Assembly: GCA_030688315.1 (NCBI GenBank)
Contig: JAUYIT010000026.1
Location: 1 to 39,386, forward strand
Source: Candidatus Komeilibacteria bacterium
GTDB taxonomy: Bacteria > Patescibacteriota > Patescibacteriia > UBA1558 > UBA10009
Reading direction: 5' to 3'
DNA: 39,386 nt
In this document: piece by piece, positions 32,998 to 39,386 of the stretch
Layout of the letters: each line of letters begins with the position of its first letter
How positions within the stretch are numbered: the stretch's first letter is position 1
Program-made: the position numbers and the translations under genes
The notes under the pieces: model-generated
What the model was told of the DNA's origin: nothing
Database searches by the model: none
Seen by the model: only the letters and a program-made list of their open reading frames with translations

Positions 32998-33990
32998 ATG
33001 CCAAAACAGAAAAACAGAGAAGTTATTATTTATCAGGCAAAATCAGGGGCTATTGAGTTCCAGGGTGATTTTAAGCATGATACGATTTGGGCTAATCAAG
33101 CCCAAATTATTGATCTTTTTGGGATTGACCAATCGGTTGTTTCTAGGCATATTGGTAATATCTTTAAAGATAGGGAAGTTGATAAAAAAAGCAATATGCA
33201 AAAAATGCATATTGCAAAATCAGATAAGCCAGTGGCATTTTATTCATTAGACGTAATTTTAGCCGTTGGTTATCGAACAAATTCTTCTATAGCCATTTCT
33301 TTTCGTCAATGGGCCACTAAGGTCTTAAAACAACATTTACTGGACGGCTATACAATTAACGAAAGGCGTTTAAAACAAAACCGCGATGTAAAGTTAAAAG
33401 AAATGGAAAAGGCAGTCGGTTTATTGCAAAGAGTTATTAATGCTAAGCAGTTAAATACAACCGAATCCCAGGGTTTATTAAAGGTAATTACCGACTATGC
33501 TCAATCCTGGCTGTTGCTTCAACGATATGATGAAGGTAAATTAGCTTTGCCTAAATTAACCAAAAAGGCTTTGGCTAAATTGGATTATCAGGACGCGCAA
33601 ACAGCCATTAATCAATTGGCTTTGGATTTGAGAGGTAAACAAGAAGCGGGTAGTTTATTCGGCCAGGAACGCGGCGGTTCATTCCAGGGTATTATCGGCG
33701 GCTTATATCAGACGTTTGGCGGCAAAGAATTATATTCAAGTTTGGAAGAAAAAGCCGCCCACCTGCTTTATTTTGTAATTAAGGACCATCCTTTTTCCGA
33801 CGGCAACAAGCGCATCGGTTCGTTTTTGTTTATTTTGTTCCTGGTAAAAAATAATTATTTGTATAATAAAAAAGGCGAAAGAAAAATAAACGACAATGCC
33901 TTGGTAGCTTTGGCATTATTAATTGCTGAAAGCGATCCTAAAGAAAAAGACACAATTATTGTATTAATCACCAATTTGCTGGTTAAATAA
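32998..33990 (+). CDS. RhuM-family DNA-binding domain fused to Fic/Doc domain
   Basis: 330 residues. The N-terminal half is RhuM/virulence-protein type (IIYQAKSGAIEFQGDFKHDTIWANQAQIIDLFGIDQSVVSRHI, a helix-turn-helix-like region, then PVAFYSLDVILAVGYRTNS and FRQWATKVLKQHL). The C-terminal half is a Doc-like Fic domain with HPFSDGNKRIGSFLF, the HxFx(D)GNKR loop that binds nucleotide. The second arginine of classic Fic AMPylators is replaced, as in Doc kinases. No N-terminal inhibitory helix of the (S/T)xxxE(G/N) type is seen. Likely a toxin-like or regulatory enzyme that modifies a host protein. A GIY-YIG gene follows 12 bases later. Confidence 0.85.
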   Translation: MPKQKNREVIIYQAKSGAIEFQGDFKHDTIWANQAQIIDLFGIDQSVVSRHIGNIFKDREVDKKSNMQKMHIAKSDKPVAFYSLDVILAVGYRTNSSIAISFRQWATKVLKQHLLDGYTINERRLKQNRDVKLKEMEKAVGLLQRVINAKQLNTTESQGLLKVITDYAQSWLLLQRYDEGKLALPKLTKKALAKLDYQDAQTAINQLALDLRGKQEAGSLFGQERGGSFQGIIGGLYQTFGGKELYSSLEEKAAHLLYFVIKDHPFSDGNKRIGSFLFILFLVKNNYLYNKKGERKINDNALVALALLIAESDPKEKDTIIVLITNLLVK

Positions 33991-34002
33991 ATCAACAACT
34001 TA

Positions 34003-34197
34003 ATGTGGCAAGCGTATATCTTAATATGCTCTGATGACACTCTTTATTCCGGCATTACCACGGATTTAAAAAGGCGGATCGGGGAGCATAATAACTCGCC
34101 CTTGGGCGCCAAGGAGGAGGCGAGGATTAAAAAATTGTCTAGAAAGGATAAGTTACATTTAATTAACTCTTATCCTGGAAAACCTATAAAAATCTAA
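34003..34197 (+). CDS. GIY-YIG nuclease paralogue with internal deletion
   Basis: 64 residues. Starts WQAYILICSDDTLYSGITTDLKRRIGEHNN like the intact copy at 35176, then jumps from SPLGAK directly to EEARIKKLSR, missing 24 residues (72 bases) that include the third strand and a helix of the domain. In the intact copy the missing segment is bounded by near-repeats TTGGGTGCCAAG and TTGGCCGCCAAA exactly 72 bases apart, so a slip or recombination deletion explains it. The frame is kept and the Tyr, Arg and Glu catalytic positions remain, but the fold is probably broken. Confidence 0.75.
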   Translation: MWQAYILICSDDTLYSGITTDLKRRIGEHNNSPLGAKEEARIKKLSRKDKLHLINSYPGKPIKI

Positions 34198-34210
34198 GAA
34201 TTACCCCAAA

Positions 34211-34281
34211 AACGTGAAAATTAGTATTTTTTAGGTCATTTTTCACGTTTATGTTGACAAAAACGTGAAAAAGAGTATAAT
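34211..34281 (+). promoter_or_regulatory. fic promoter with three operator half-sites
   Basis: TTGACA (34254-34259), 16-base spacer, TATAAT (34276-34281), a near-consensus promoter. AACGTGAAAA occurs at 34211-34220, inverted at 34240-34249, and again at 34262-34271 inside the spacer. Occupancy of the third site would block RNA polymerase. ATG is only 9 bases beyond the -10 box. Confidence 0.7.
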
Positions 34282-34289
34282 AAAGATAT

Positions 34290-35174
34290 ATGACAAAAAT
34301 ACTCAATGTTTTTAATAAGGTAAGTTCTCTTCGTGAAAGATACTATAAAGCAGCCATAGGCAAGGATGCGCTTATTAAGCTTGTTAATGAGGCAGAGGTT
34401 GCCGAGCAGGTATATAACTCAAACGCTATTGAAAATAGCACTCTTAGCCTTGAAGAAACTGAAAAAATACTTTTACAAATTGATTTGGATAGATTTGTTA
34501 CCCAACGGGAAATTTTTGAAGCAAAGAACCTAGCTCGAGTTGTTTCCTATATAGATTCTAGAGCCAAAGAACAAGAACTTAATGATGGGGTGATTTTATC
34601 ACTTCATAAGATGTTGATTTCAAATATCCGTGATGATATTGCCGGAAGGTTTCGTAATAATAATGAATTTGTTCGTGTCGGCAGTCATATCGCGCCTAAT
34701 CCCAAGGAGATAAATGAGCGTATGGAAAAAATGTTGTCAGAATACAACGCCGCGAGTCATGAAAATATTATTAAACGCATAGCTAAATTACATCTTACCT
34801 TTGAATACACTCATCCATTTGTTGATGGCAATGGCCGCATTGGCCGTGTTATTAATAATTACTTGTTGATCCGAGAGGGGTTTGTTCCAATAAATATAAA
34901 ATTTATTGACAGACAAAAATATTATGAAGCGTTTAGAGAATTTGATGCAAAAGGCGCTACTGTTATTATGGAAGAAATAGTAGGCAAAGCATTGACCAAT
35001 AGCTATCATAAAAGATTAGCTTATTTGGAAGGTAAAAAAATTATCACTTTAATAGATTACGCGAAAGACAATAAGCTTTCGCACTCAAATCTTATTAATA
35101 AAGCTGGCCGACAAACTATTGAAGCTTTTTTGGAAAAAAATGTCTGGAAAATAGGGATTGACGATAAAAAATAG
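34290..35174 (+). CDS. Fic-family protein with N-terminal inhibitory helix
   Basis: 294 residues. The inhibitory motif SNAIEN (S-x-x-x-E-N) is near residue 47, so this is a class II, self-inhibited Fic. The catalytic loop is HPFVDGNGRIGR (about 172-183), the complete HxFx(D/E)GNGRxxR set, so AMP transfer from ATP to a target hydroxyl is predicted. The C-terminal ~45 residues (ITLIDYAKDNKLSHSNLINKAGRQTIEAFLEKN) look like a helix-turn-helix, which may let the protein bind its own operator. One strong promoter with repeated operators lies upstream; the intact GIY-YIG gene follows after a single base. Confidence 0.92.
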   Translation: MTKILNVFNKVSSLRERYYKAAIGKDALIKLVNEAEVAEQVYNSNAIENSTLSLEETEKILLQIDLDRFVTQREIFEAKNLARVVSYIDSRAKEQELNDGVILSLHKMLISNIRDDIAGRFRNNNEFVRVGSHIAPNPKEINERMEKMLSEYNAASHENIIKRIAKLHLTFEYTHPFVDGNGRIGRVINNYLLIREGFVPINIKFIDRQKYYEAFREFDAKGATVIMEEIVGKALTNSYHKRLAYLEGKKIITLIDYAKDNKLSHSNLINKAGRQTIEAFLEKNVWKIGIDDKK

Positions 35175-35175
35175 C

Positions 35176-35442
35176 ATGTGGCAAACTTACATTGTTAAAT
35201 GTTCCGATAACACTCTTTATTCCGGTATTACCACGGATCTAAAAAGGCGAATCGGGGAGCATAATAACTCGCCCTTGGGTGCCAAGTATACCCGCGGCCG
35301 CCGGCCGGTCAAATTAGTTTTTTCCAAGAGATTCAAAAATAAATCTTTGGCCGCCAAAGAAGAGGCGAGGATTAAAAAATTATCCAGGCAAGAAAAATTA
35401 AAGTTAGTTAAAAAAATAAAAGCCGATGCGAAGAAATTTTAA
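35176..35442 (+). CDS. GIY-YIG nuclease family protein (COG2827-like)
   Basis: 88 residues, the whole domain: TYIVKC (GIY strand), LYSGIT (YIG strand), KRRIGEHN with the catalytic Arg, and AAKEEARIKKL with the catalytic Glu. Small stand-alone GIY-YIG proteins of this type are predicted DNA nucleases; their role is not well established. An in-frame TTG at 35158 lies inside the fic gene; the ATG at 35176 is chosen. It follows fic by one base and overlaps the next gene by 17 bases, so the three genes are likely cotranscribed. Confidence 0.88.
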   Translation: MWQTYIVKCSDNTLYSGITTDLKRRIGEHNNSPLGAKYTRGRRPVKLVFSKRFKNKSLAAKEEARIKKLSRQEKLKLVKKIKADAKKF

Positions 35443-35818
35443 GTATTTTAGAATTATTTTTAGGCGGGTATCTTTAAGGGGCGCTAAAAAAGAATATCTG
35501 GAAAACAAAGATCGGGCATTGATTTTGGCGCAACAGCGGCTGGAATTTTTTAATCGCTCTTATGGTTTTAAATTCAACCGGGTCAGTATTAAAAATCAAA
35601 AAACCCGCTGGGGTAGTTGTTCCAAAAAAGGCAATTTAAATTTTAACTATCGGATCGCTTTATTATCTCAACCGTTGGCCGATTATATTATTGTTCATGA
35701 ATTGTGCCATTTGGGCCAACTCAATCATTCGCGCCAGTTTTGGGATTTAGTGGCTCAAACAATTCCGGATTATTCCAAGATGAGAAGGGAATTAAAAAAT
35801 TATCATAAAATAAATTAA
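35426..35818 (+). CDS. YgjP-like metallopeptidase (M48-type, COG1451)
   Basis: 130 residues. The family core is plain: KTRWGSCSKKGNLNFNYRI, then LADYIIVHELCHLGQLNHSRQFW, giving the HExxH zinc site (HELCH) with a downstream His. The first ~30 residues are basic. Shorter than the usual ~220-residue YgjP proteins, so only the catalytic part is kept. Predicted zinc-dependent protease of unknown substrate. Start ATG at 35426 lies inside the preceding gene, a 17-base overlap suggesting coupled translation. Confidence 0.85.
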   Translation: MRRNFKYFRIIFRRVSLRGAKKEYLENKDRALILAQQRLEFFNRSYGFKFNRVSIKNQKTRWGSCSKKGNLNFNYRIALLSQPLADYIIVHELCHLGQLNHSRQFWDLVAQTIPDYSKMRRELKNYHKIN

Positions 35819-35887
35819 TTAATAAATAATAGCCAAAATTTTTTGGTTATGTTAAGGTGTAGTTATAATCAACTTACCAAAAGAAAA

Positions 35888-36703
35888 ATGGAAAATATAT
35901 TAGACCCTGAAAAAATGGCCATGTTAAAAAAAATCAAGCAAAGAGGCCTGGCAATTTTAATCGGGTTTTTGGCGGTAGTTTTTTTGTTCGGCGCTGTAGG
36001 CACGGTAGGCGCGGGCGAACGGGGAATTTTACTGCAGTTTGGCGCGGTCAAAGATAAGGTGTTTGACGAGGGTCTTTATTTTAAAATTCCCATTGTCCAG
36101 CAGGTGGTTAAAATGGACGTAAAAATGCAAAAGGATGAGGTGCCGGCCAGCGCTTCTTCCAAGGATTTGCAGATCGTTACTTCCAAAATCGCCATTAACT
36201 ATCATTTGGCGCCGGAAAGCGTTAACCAAATTTGGCAGGAAGTGGGCAAGGAATATAATTCCCGCATTATCGCTCCTTCCATTCAGGAAGCGGTTAAGGC
36301 CGTTACGGCCAAGTTTACCGCCGAACAGCTGATTATTGAGCGCGAAGACGTTAAAAATCAGATCAAAATCAATTTAGCCGAGCGGCTGATAAAAAACAAC
36401 ATCGTGGTTGATGAAATCAATATTACCTCCTTTGATTTTTCCGACGCGTTTAACGCCGCTATTGAAGCCAAAGTAACCGCCGAACAATTAAAGCTTAAGG
36501 CCGAAAGGGATTTGGAAAGAATCAGGATTGAGGCCGATCAAAAAGTGGTGGAAGCCGAAGGCAAGGCCAAGGCCATTAAAACCGAGGCCGAGGCCCTTAA
36601 TTTTAACGCTCGGGTAGTAGAGCTTAGATGGATTGAAAAATGGGACGGTAAAACGCCCCAGTACTGGGGCAATGCTTCGCCTTTTATCGGTATTAACAAC
36701 TAA
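35888..36703 (+). CDS. Prohibitin-type SPFH protein
   Basis: 271-272 residues from the ATG at 35888; an in-frame TTG at 35843 and ATG at 35849 add a poorly conserved leader and are less likely. One membrane helix (about 19-40, LAILIGFLAVVFLFGAVGTVGAGERG), then the SPFH domain (GILLQFGAVKDKVFDEGLYFKIPIVQQVVKMDVKMQ; SRIIAPSIQEAVKAVTAKF), then the helical region (EQLIIEREDVKNQI; AAIEAKVTAEQLKLKAERDLERI). The C-terminus PQYWGNASPFIGINN ends as expected. Forms ring-like membrane scaffolds, often with AAA proteases. It is a different subfamily from the split slipin. Confidence 0.9.
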   Translation: MENILDPEKMAMLKKIKQRGLAILIGFLAVVFLFGAVGTVGAGERGILLQFGAVKDKVFDEGLYFKIPIVQQVVKMDVKMQKDEVPASASSKDLQIVTSKIAINYHLAPESVNQIWQEVGKEYNSRIIAPSIQEAVKAVTAKFTAEQLIIEREDVKNQIKINLAERLIKNNIVVDEINITSFDFSDAFNAAIEAKVTAEQLKLKAERDLERIRIEADQKVVEAEGKAKAIKTEAEALNFNARVVELRWIEKWDGKTPQYWGNASPFIGINN

Positions 36704-36735
36704 CAAAATATCATTTCTCTTACTTTACGTCGTTT

Positions 36736-37326
36736 ATGAAAATCAATAATGCTTTTAAGTTAATTATTGCGCTGGTTGTTTGTCAGGCCGCCGGGATTAT
36801 CGGATCGCTGTTTACCGCTCCGGCTATTGCGGACTGGTACGCGGACTTAAGTAAGCCGGCTTTAAATCCGCCTAGTTGGGTGTTTGCGCCCGTGTGGACT
36901 GTTTTGTTTGTGTTAATGGGTTTGGCCGCGTTTTTGATTTGGAAAAGGGGATTGGATCAAAAAGAAGTTAAACTCGCGCTGGGGATATTTATCGCGCAAT
37001 TGGCTTTAAATACCCTGTGGTCAATCATTTTCTTTGGCCTTAAGAATCCGGGCCTGGCCTTTATTGAAATTATTATTTTGTGGCTGGCGATTTTGATCAC
37101 TATTATTGTTTTTGGAAAAATTTCCAAAGCGGCCGCTTGGCTGTTGGTGCCTTATTTGTTGTGGGTCAGCTTTGCGGTGTATTTAAATTTTGCCATCTGG
37201 CAGTTGTGGAGCAATAAGCCCGAGCCGGTTTACTGCACTATGGAAGCCAAATTATGCCCCGATGGTTCGTATGTTGGCCGCACCGGCCCTAATTGCGAGT
37301 TTACCGCCTGTCCGGAGGCGCGTTAA
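36736..37326 (+). CDS. tspO: TspO/MBR-family membrane protein with cysteine-rich tail
   Basis: 196 residues. Five membrane helices of the TspO fold: motifs GSLFTAPAIADWYADLSKPALNPPSWVFAPVWTVLFVLMG and LALNTLWSIIFFG, LPYLLWVSFAVYLNFAIWQL-type ending. TspO binds porphyrins and related ligands and helps in stress responses. The last ~30 residues (VYCTMEAKLCPDGSYVGRTGPNCEFTACP) add a four-cysteine module not part of TspO, of a kind seen as short repeats in secreted CPR proteins; it would sit outside the membrane bundle. Thirty-two bases after the prohibitin gene. Confidence 0.9.
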   Translation: MKINNAFKLIIALVVCQAAGIIGSLFTAPAIADWYADLSKPALNPPSWVFAPVWTVLFVLMGLAAFLIWKRGLDQKEVKLALGIFIAQLALNTLWSIIFFGLKNPGLAFIEIIILWLAILITIIVFGKISKAAAWLLVPYLLWVSFAVYLNFAIWQLWSNKPEPVYCTMEAKLCPDGSYVGRTGPNCEFTACPEAR

Positions 37327-37360
37327 CGGTTAAAATAGTATTGGCAATAAGTAAATTTTA

Positions 37361-37399
37361 GAAAAAAAATTCCCCGCTCAAGCAAAACGCGAGGCGGAG
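37361..37399 (-). terminator. Terminator of the minus-strand hypothetical gene
   Basis: On the minus strand a stem of CCGCCTC and GAGCGGGG (one bulge) is followed by AATTTTTTTT (37369-37362). It lies just beyond the stop at 37405. Confidence 0.55.
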
Positions 37400-37404
37400 T
37401 AATA

Positions 37405-37938
37405 TTAAGCGGCGTGGTCAAGATGGTATTCTACCTGTTTTGGCAGAATATATGTGCCATATGGATATGGCATGTTCGCCGGTTTGGCAATCGGCGTTAA
37501 ATTGAGTCCTGATTTTTCAATCAGGATGGCCAGTCGTGTTGGCGTGCACTCTGGCCACGAAGAAGGGGGAGTAACCATTTGAAAGCCGTGATCAGATAAG
37601 AAGCCGTTAAAGGCCTTATACGAATACGGTTGTTCTGCCGTTGGCCACCAAACCCGGTTGTTGTCCTCGGCCTCAAAGACAGCTTTTTTGACCAAGGTCA
37701 CTGCTTGAGCGACTTTAGCCAAATTCTGCGGCTTAAAAGTTTTAGGGCCGACATGGATGGCAGGCGGGAATAATTCCGACATTCTGACGGACGGTTTGAA
37801 TTCAAAGAATCCCTTGCGGAAAACGTTCATAAAGAACAAGCTATTATCCAAATCTTGAGGGGTAATTTCCAGGGAGGAAAACCCTTCGACTAACCGCCAG
37901 ATTAATTCCTCGTAAGAGAGGAATATTTTTTTTCTCAA
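37405..37938 (-). CDS. Hypothetical protein
   Basis: 177 residues, soluble, mixed alpha/beta, no family recognised. The start is TTG at 37938, supported by AGAGG five bases upstream; the first ATG would be at residue 37 and would lose a sensible N-terminus. Trp, Pro and Tyr are frequent toward the C-terminus (RVWWPTAEQPYSYKAFNGFLSDHGF; PPSSWPECTPTRLAILIEKSG). It is alone on the minus strand with a terminator beyond its stop. Confidence 0.65.
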   Translation of the reverse strand: MRKKIFLSYEELIWRLVEGFSSLEITPQDLDNSLFFMNVFRKGFFEFKPSVRMSELFPPAIHVGPKTFKPQNLAKVAQAVTLVKKAVFEAEDNNRVWWPTAEQPYSYKAFNGFLSDHGFQMVTPPSSWPECTPTRLAILIEKSGLNLTPIAKPANMPYPYGTYILPKQVEYHLDHAA

Positions 37939-38021
37939 TTTAACCTCTGATGAAATAAAGATCGTTAGATTGATAAGAATACACCGGTATTTGTTTTTTG
38001 TTAATAATCCATAAATTTAGA

Positions 38022-38051
38022 TTGGCTTTTTTGCCGATTATTTGTTAAAAT
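38022..38051 (+). promoter_or_regulatory. Promoter of the FKBP gene
   Basis: TTGGCT (38022-38027), 18-base spacer, TAAAAT (38046-38051), leader of about 30 bases to the ATG at 38089. Confidence 0.5.
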
Positions 38052-38088
38052 ATCCAAGTCAGTTTTTAACTTATTAACAGCCAAAATC

Positions 38089-38775
38089 ATGAAAAATGCA
38101 ATCATTTTTGGAGTTGTTTTACTCGTCGGTTTGGCCGGCGGCGCGGGTTTGGCCATCGCTTATAATAATAGTAAAATCAAAGCTATTGGCTTGGAAGAGG
38201 CCAGGGGTCAGGCGTCATCCTTTATCAATGGCTATCTGGTTAACGAGCAGAACCAGGTCATTTTAGGGGAGCTTAAGGAAGAATCCGGCCTGTATTCTAT
38301 GGAGGTCAATTTGGTGGACGGCCAAAAAGTAACCGCCTACATGAGCCAGGACGGCAAATATTTTTTTACCGAAGGCATAGAAATTAATAAAGTAAAAGAC
38401 GAAAAAACATCTATGGAAAACGCGCAACAAAACGCCTCACAAGGCGGGGAACTGCAAATTGAAACTTTAGCCCAAGGCACGGGCGAAGCGCAAACAAAAA
38501 CCGGCGACACTGTCAGTGTTCATTATGTTGGCACTTTGGAAAACGGCACCAAGTTTGATTCCAGTTATGATCGCGGTGAACCGATCGAGCTTACGCTCGG
38601 CGAGAACTCGGTTATTCAGGGCTGGGAACAGGGCTTGCTGGGCATGAAGGTCGGTGAAAAAAGAAAGCTGATTATTCCGTCCGCTTTGGGTTACGGCGAA
38701 GCCGGCAATGGCCCTAGCATTCCGCCCAATGCCACTTTAATTTTTGAAGTGGAACTGGTTTCTATCAACAATTAA
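38089..38775 (+). CDS. Membrane-anchored FKBP-type peptidyl-prolyl isomerase
   Basis: 228 residues. N-terminal signal anchor ([21 protein letters not shown]), a small domain of about 80 residues ([33 protein letters not shown]), a Gln/Asn-rich linker, then a complete FKBP domain from about 118: [74 protein letters not shown]. Active-site aromatic and Asp residues are kept. It should assist folding of exported proteins at the outer face of the membrane. Own promoter; secE follows with a separate promoter. Confidence 0.93.
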   Translation: MKNAIIFGVVLLVGLAGGAGLAIAYNNSKIKAIGLEEARGQASSFINGYLVNEQNQVILGELKEESGLYSMEVNLVDGQKVTAYMSQDGKYFFTEGIEINKVKDEKTSMENAQQNASQGGELQIETLAQGTGEAQTKTGDTVSVHYVGTLENGTKFDSSYDRGEPIELTLGENSVIQGWEQGLLGMKVGEKRKLIIPSALGYGEAGNGPSIPPNATLIFEVELVSINN

Positions 38776-38814
38776 TCCGGGCTTTAAAGTTTAAAACTTT
38801 TACACATCAACCCC

Positions 38815-38843
38815 TTGCCATAAGCAGGGGGTTGTGCTATATT
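38815..38843 (+). promoter_or_regulatory. secE promoter
   Basis: TTGCCA (38815-38820), 17-base spacer, TATATT (38838-38843). The -35 box lies in the loop of a hairpin CAACCCC/GGGGTTG (38808-38834) that could end the FKBP transcript. Downstream, AGCCC (38853-38857) pairs with GGGCT (38864-38868), followed by TTT, a possible weak attenuator in the secE leader. Confidence 0.6.
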
Positions 38844-38905
38844 GTTATTAATAGCCCCAAAGAGGGCTTTTAAAAAACTTTAAATTTGGCTAACTTTAGA
38901 CAAAT

Positions 38906-39091
38906 ATGGCTAATAAACTTGTTGAATACATCAAGGAATCCAAAGCGGAATTAAAAAAAGTGGTTTGGCCTACCAAGCCCCAAGTTCGCAACCACACTAT
39001 TATGGTGATCGGTATTTCCTTGGCCGTGGCCGCCTTTTTGGGCGCCGTTGACCTTGGTTTAAACAAACTGCTTGAATTATTTGTTTACTAG
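38906..39091 (+). CDS. secE: Preprotein translocase subunit SecE
   Basis: 61 residues, the minimal one-helix bacterial SecE. The amphipathic N-terminal helix with the family motif ELKKVVWPTKPQVRNHT (about 15-31) is followed by one membrane helix (IMVIGISLAVAAFLGAVDLGL). It clamps the SecY channel. nusG begins 39 bases after the stop, the usual secE-nusG arrangement. Confidence 0.95.
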   Translation: MANKLVEYIKESKAELKKVVWPTKPQVRNHTIMVIGISLAVAAFLGAVDLGLNKLLELFVY

Positions 39092-39129
39092 GGGTTCTTT
39101 TTATTTTTTACTTTTGATTTTTTTAAACT

Positions 39130-39386
39130 ATGCCTAAGCAAACATTACAACAGGGTAGACGATGGTATGTATTACATACTTACTCCGGCTATGAAGAAAA
39201 CGTTACCCGCAATTTAAAACAGCGCATTGAATCCATGGATATGGAAGATAAGATTTTTGACGTGCTGGTGCCTACCGAAACCAAAATTAAAATCAGAAAC
39301 GGCAAGCGCACCACTACCCGCGAAAAAATCTTTCCGGGTTACGTTTTGGTTAACATGGTGGTTACCGATGATTCCTGGTACGTGGT
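39130..39386 (+). CDS. nusG: Transcription termination/antitermination protein NusG, N-terminal part
   Basis: Only 85 codons are in the window; the 3' end is cut off by its edge. The N-terminal NGN domain is clear: RRWYVLHTYSGYEENVTRNL, DVLVPTETKIKIRNGKR and FPGYVLVNMVVTDDSWYVV. It binds RNA polymerase, reduces pausing and couples transcription to translation. Start ATG at 39130, with a short N-terminal extension (MPKQTLQQG) before the domain. Confidence 0.95.
   Translation, partial: MPKQTLQQGRRWYVLHTYSGYEENVTRNLKQRIESMDMEDKIFDVLVPTETKIKIRNGKRTTTREKIFPGYVLVNMVVTDDSWYV

Noticed and set aside
18323..35818. Prophage
   Set aside because: Bro-N, RhuM and GIY-YIG genes are phage-like, but no capsid, portal, terminase, integrase or attachment repeats are seen.

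Overview
The window looks like a contig from a Candidate Phyla Radiation (Patescibacteria, Parcubacteria-like) bacterium. This is an inference from gene content and style: a compact core gene set, many small membrane proteins of CPR type, weak or absent Shine-Dalgarno sites with several promoters placed so close to the start that transcripts should be nearly leaderless, two SPFH proteins, a UvrD helicase carrying an intein, and DUF3800/Bro-N/Fic cassettes. The standard bacterial code fits throughout; UGA is used as a stop.

Layout. 1-3.7 kb: end of the F1F0 ATP synthase operon (atpG end, atpD, atpC), a terminator, then a CPA2-type Na+/H+ antiporter behind a small folded leader that resembles a Na+ riboswitch. 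3.7-4.5 kb: a palindromic repeat that acts as a terminator, then a ~515-nt unidentified structured RNA on the minus strand with its own promoter and terminator. 4.5-9.1 kb: a small helical protein divergent from a UvrD-like helicase-nuclease interrupted by a 366-residue intein. 9.2-13.7 kb: membrane protein, pheS, pheT, DUF3566-like protein. 13.9-17.1 kb: gyrB and corA, surrounded by palindromic elements. 17.2-18.1 kb: minus-strand sdpR-sdpI operon.

18.2-35.8 kb is an accessory island. It opens with DUF3800, a MazG-like pyrophosphohydrolase and two tandem Bro-N paralogues; DUF3800 and both Bro-N genes are preceded by copies of one promoter-plus-terminator leader cassette. Then comes a four-gene AT-rich run: SNF2 helicase, type III-like methyltransferase, type III-like restriction subunit and a large membrane-anchored protein of unknown function. 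This is the best candidate for an incompletely described defence system. It is followed by a Cas4/RecB-like nuclease, a slipin gene split by a 64-76 bp palindromic element, a RhuM-Doc fusion, a Fic protein with an operator-laden promoter, two GIY-YIG paralogues (one internally deleted) and a YgjP-like metallopeptidase.

35.9-39.4 kb returns to core-like genes: prohibitin-type SPFH protein, TspO with a cysteine-rich tail, a hypothetical protein, membrane-anchored FKBP, secE and the start of nusG.

The most unusual signals are small-scale. One is a palindromic element carrying a ready-made Shine-Dalgarno plus ATG, found once upstream of gyrB (where the ATG is followed directly by a stop) and once inside the slipin gene (where it supplies the start of the second half). 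Others are the long minus-strand RNA, the repeated leader cassettes, and the intein with a GIY-YIG-like insert.
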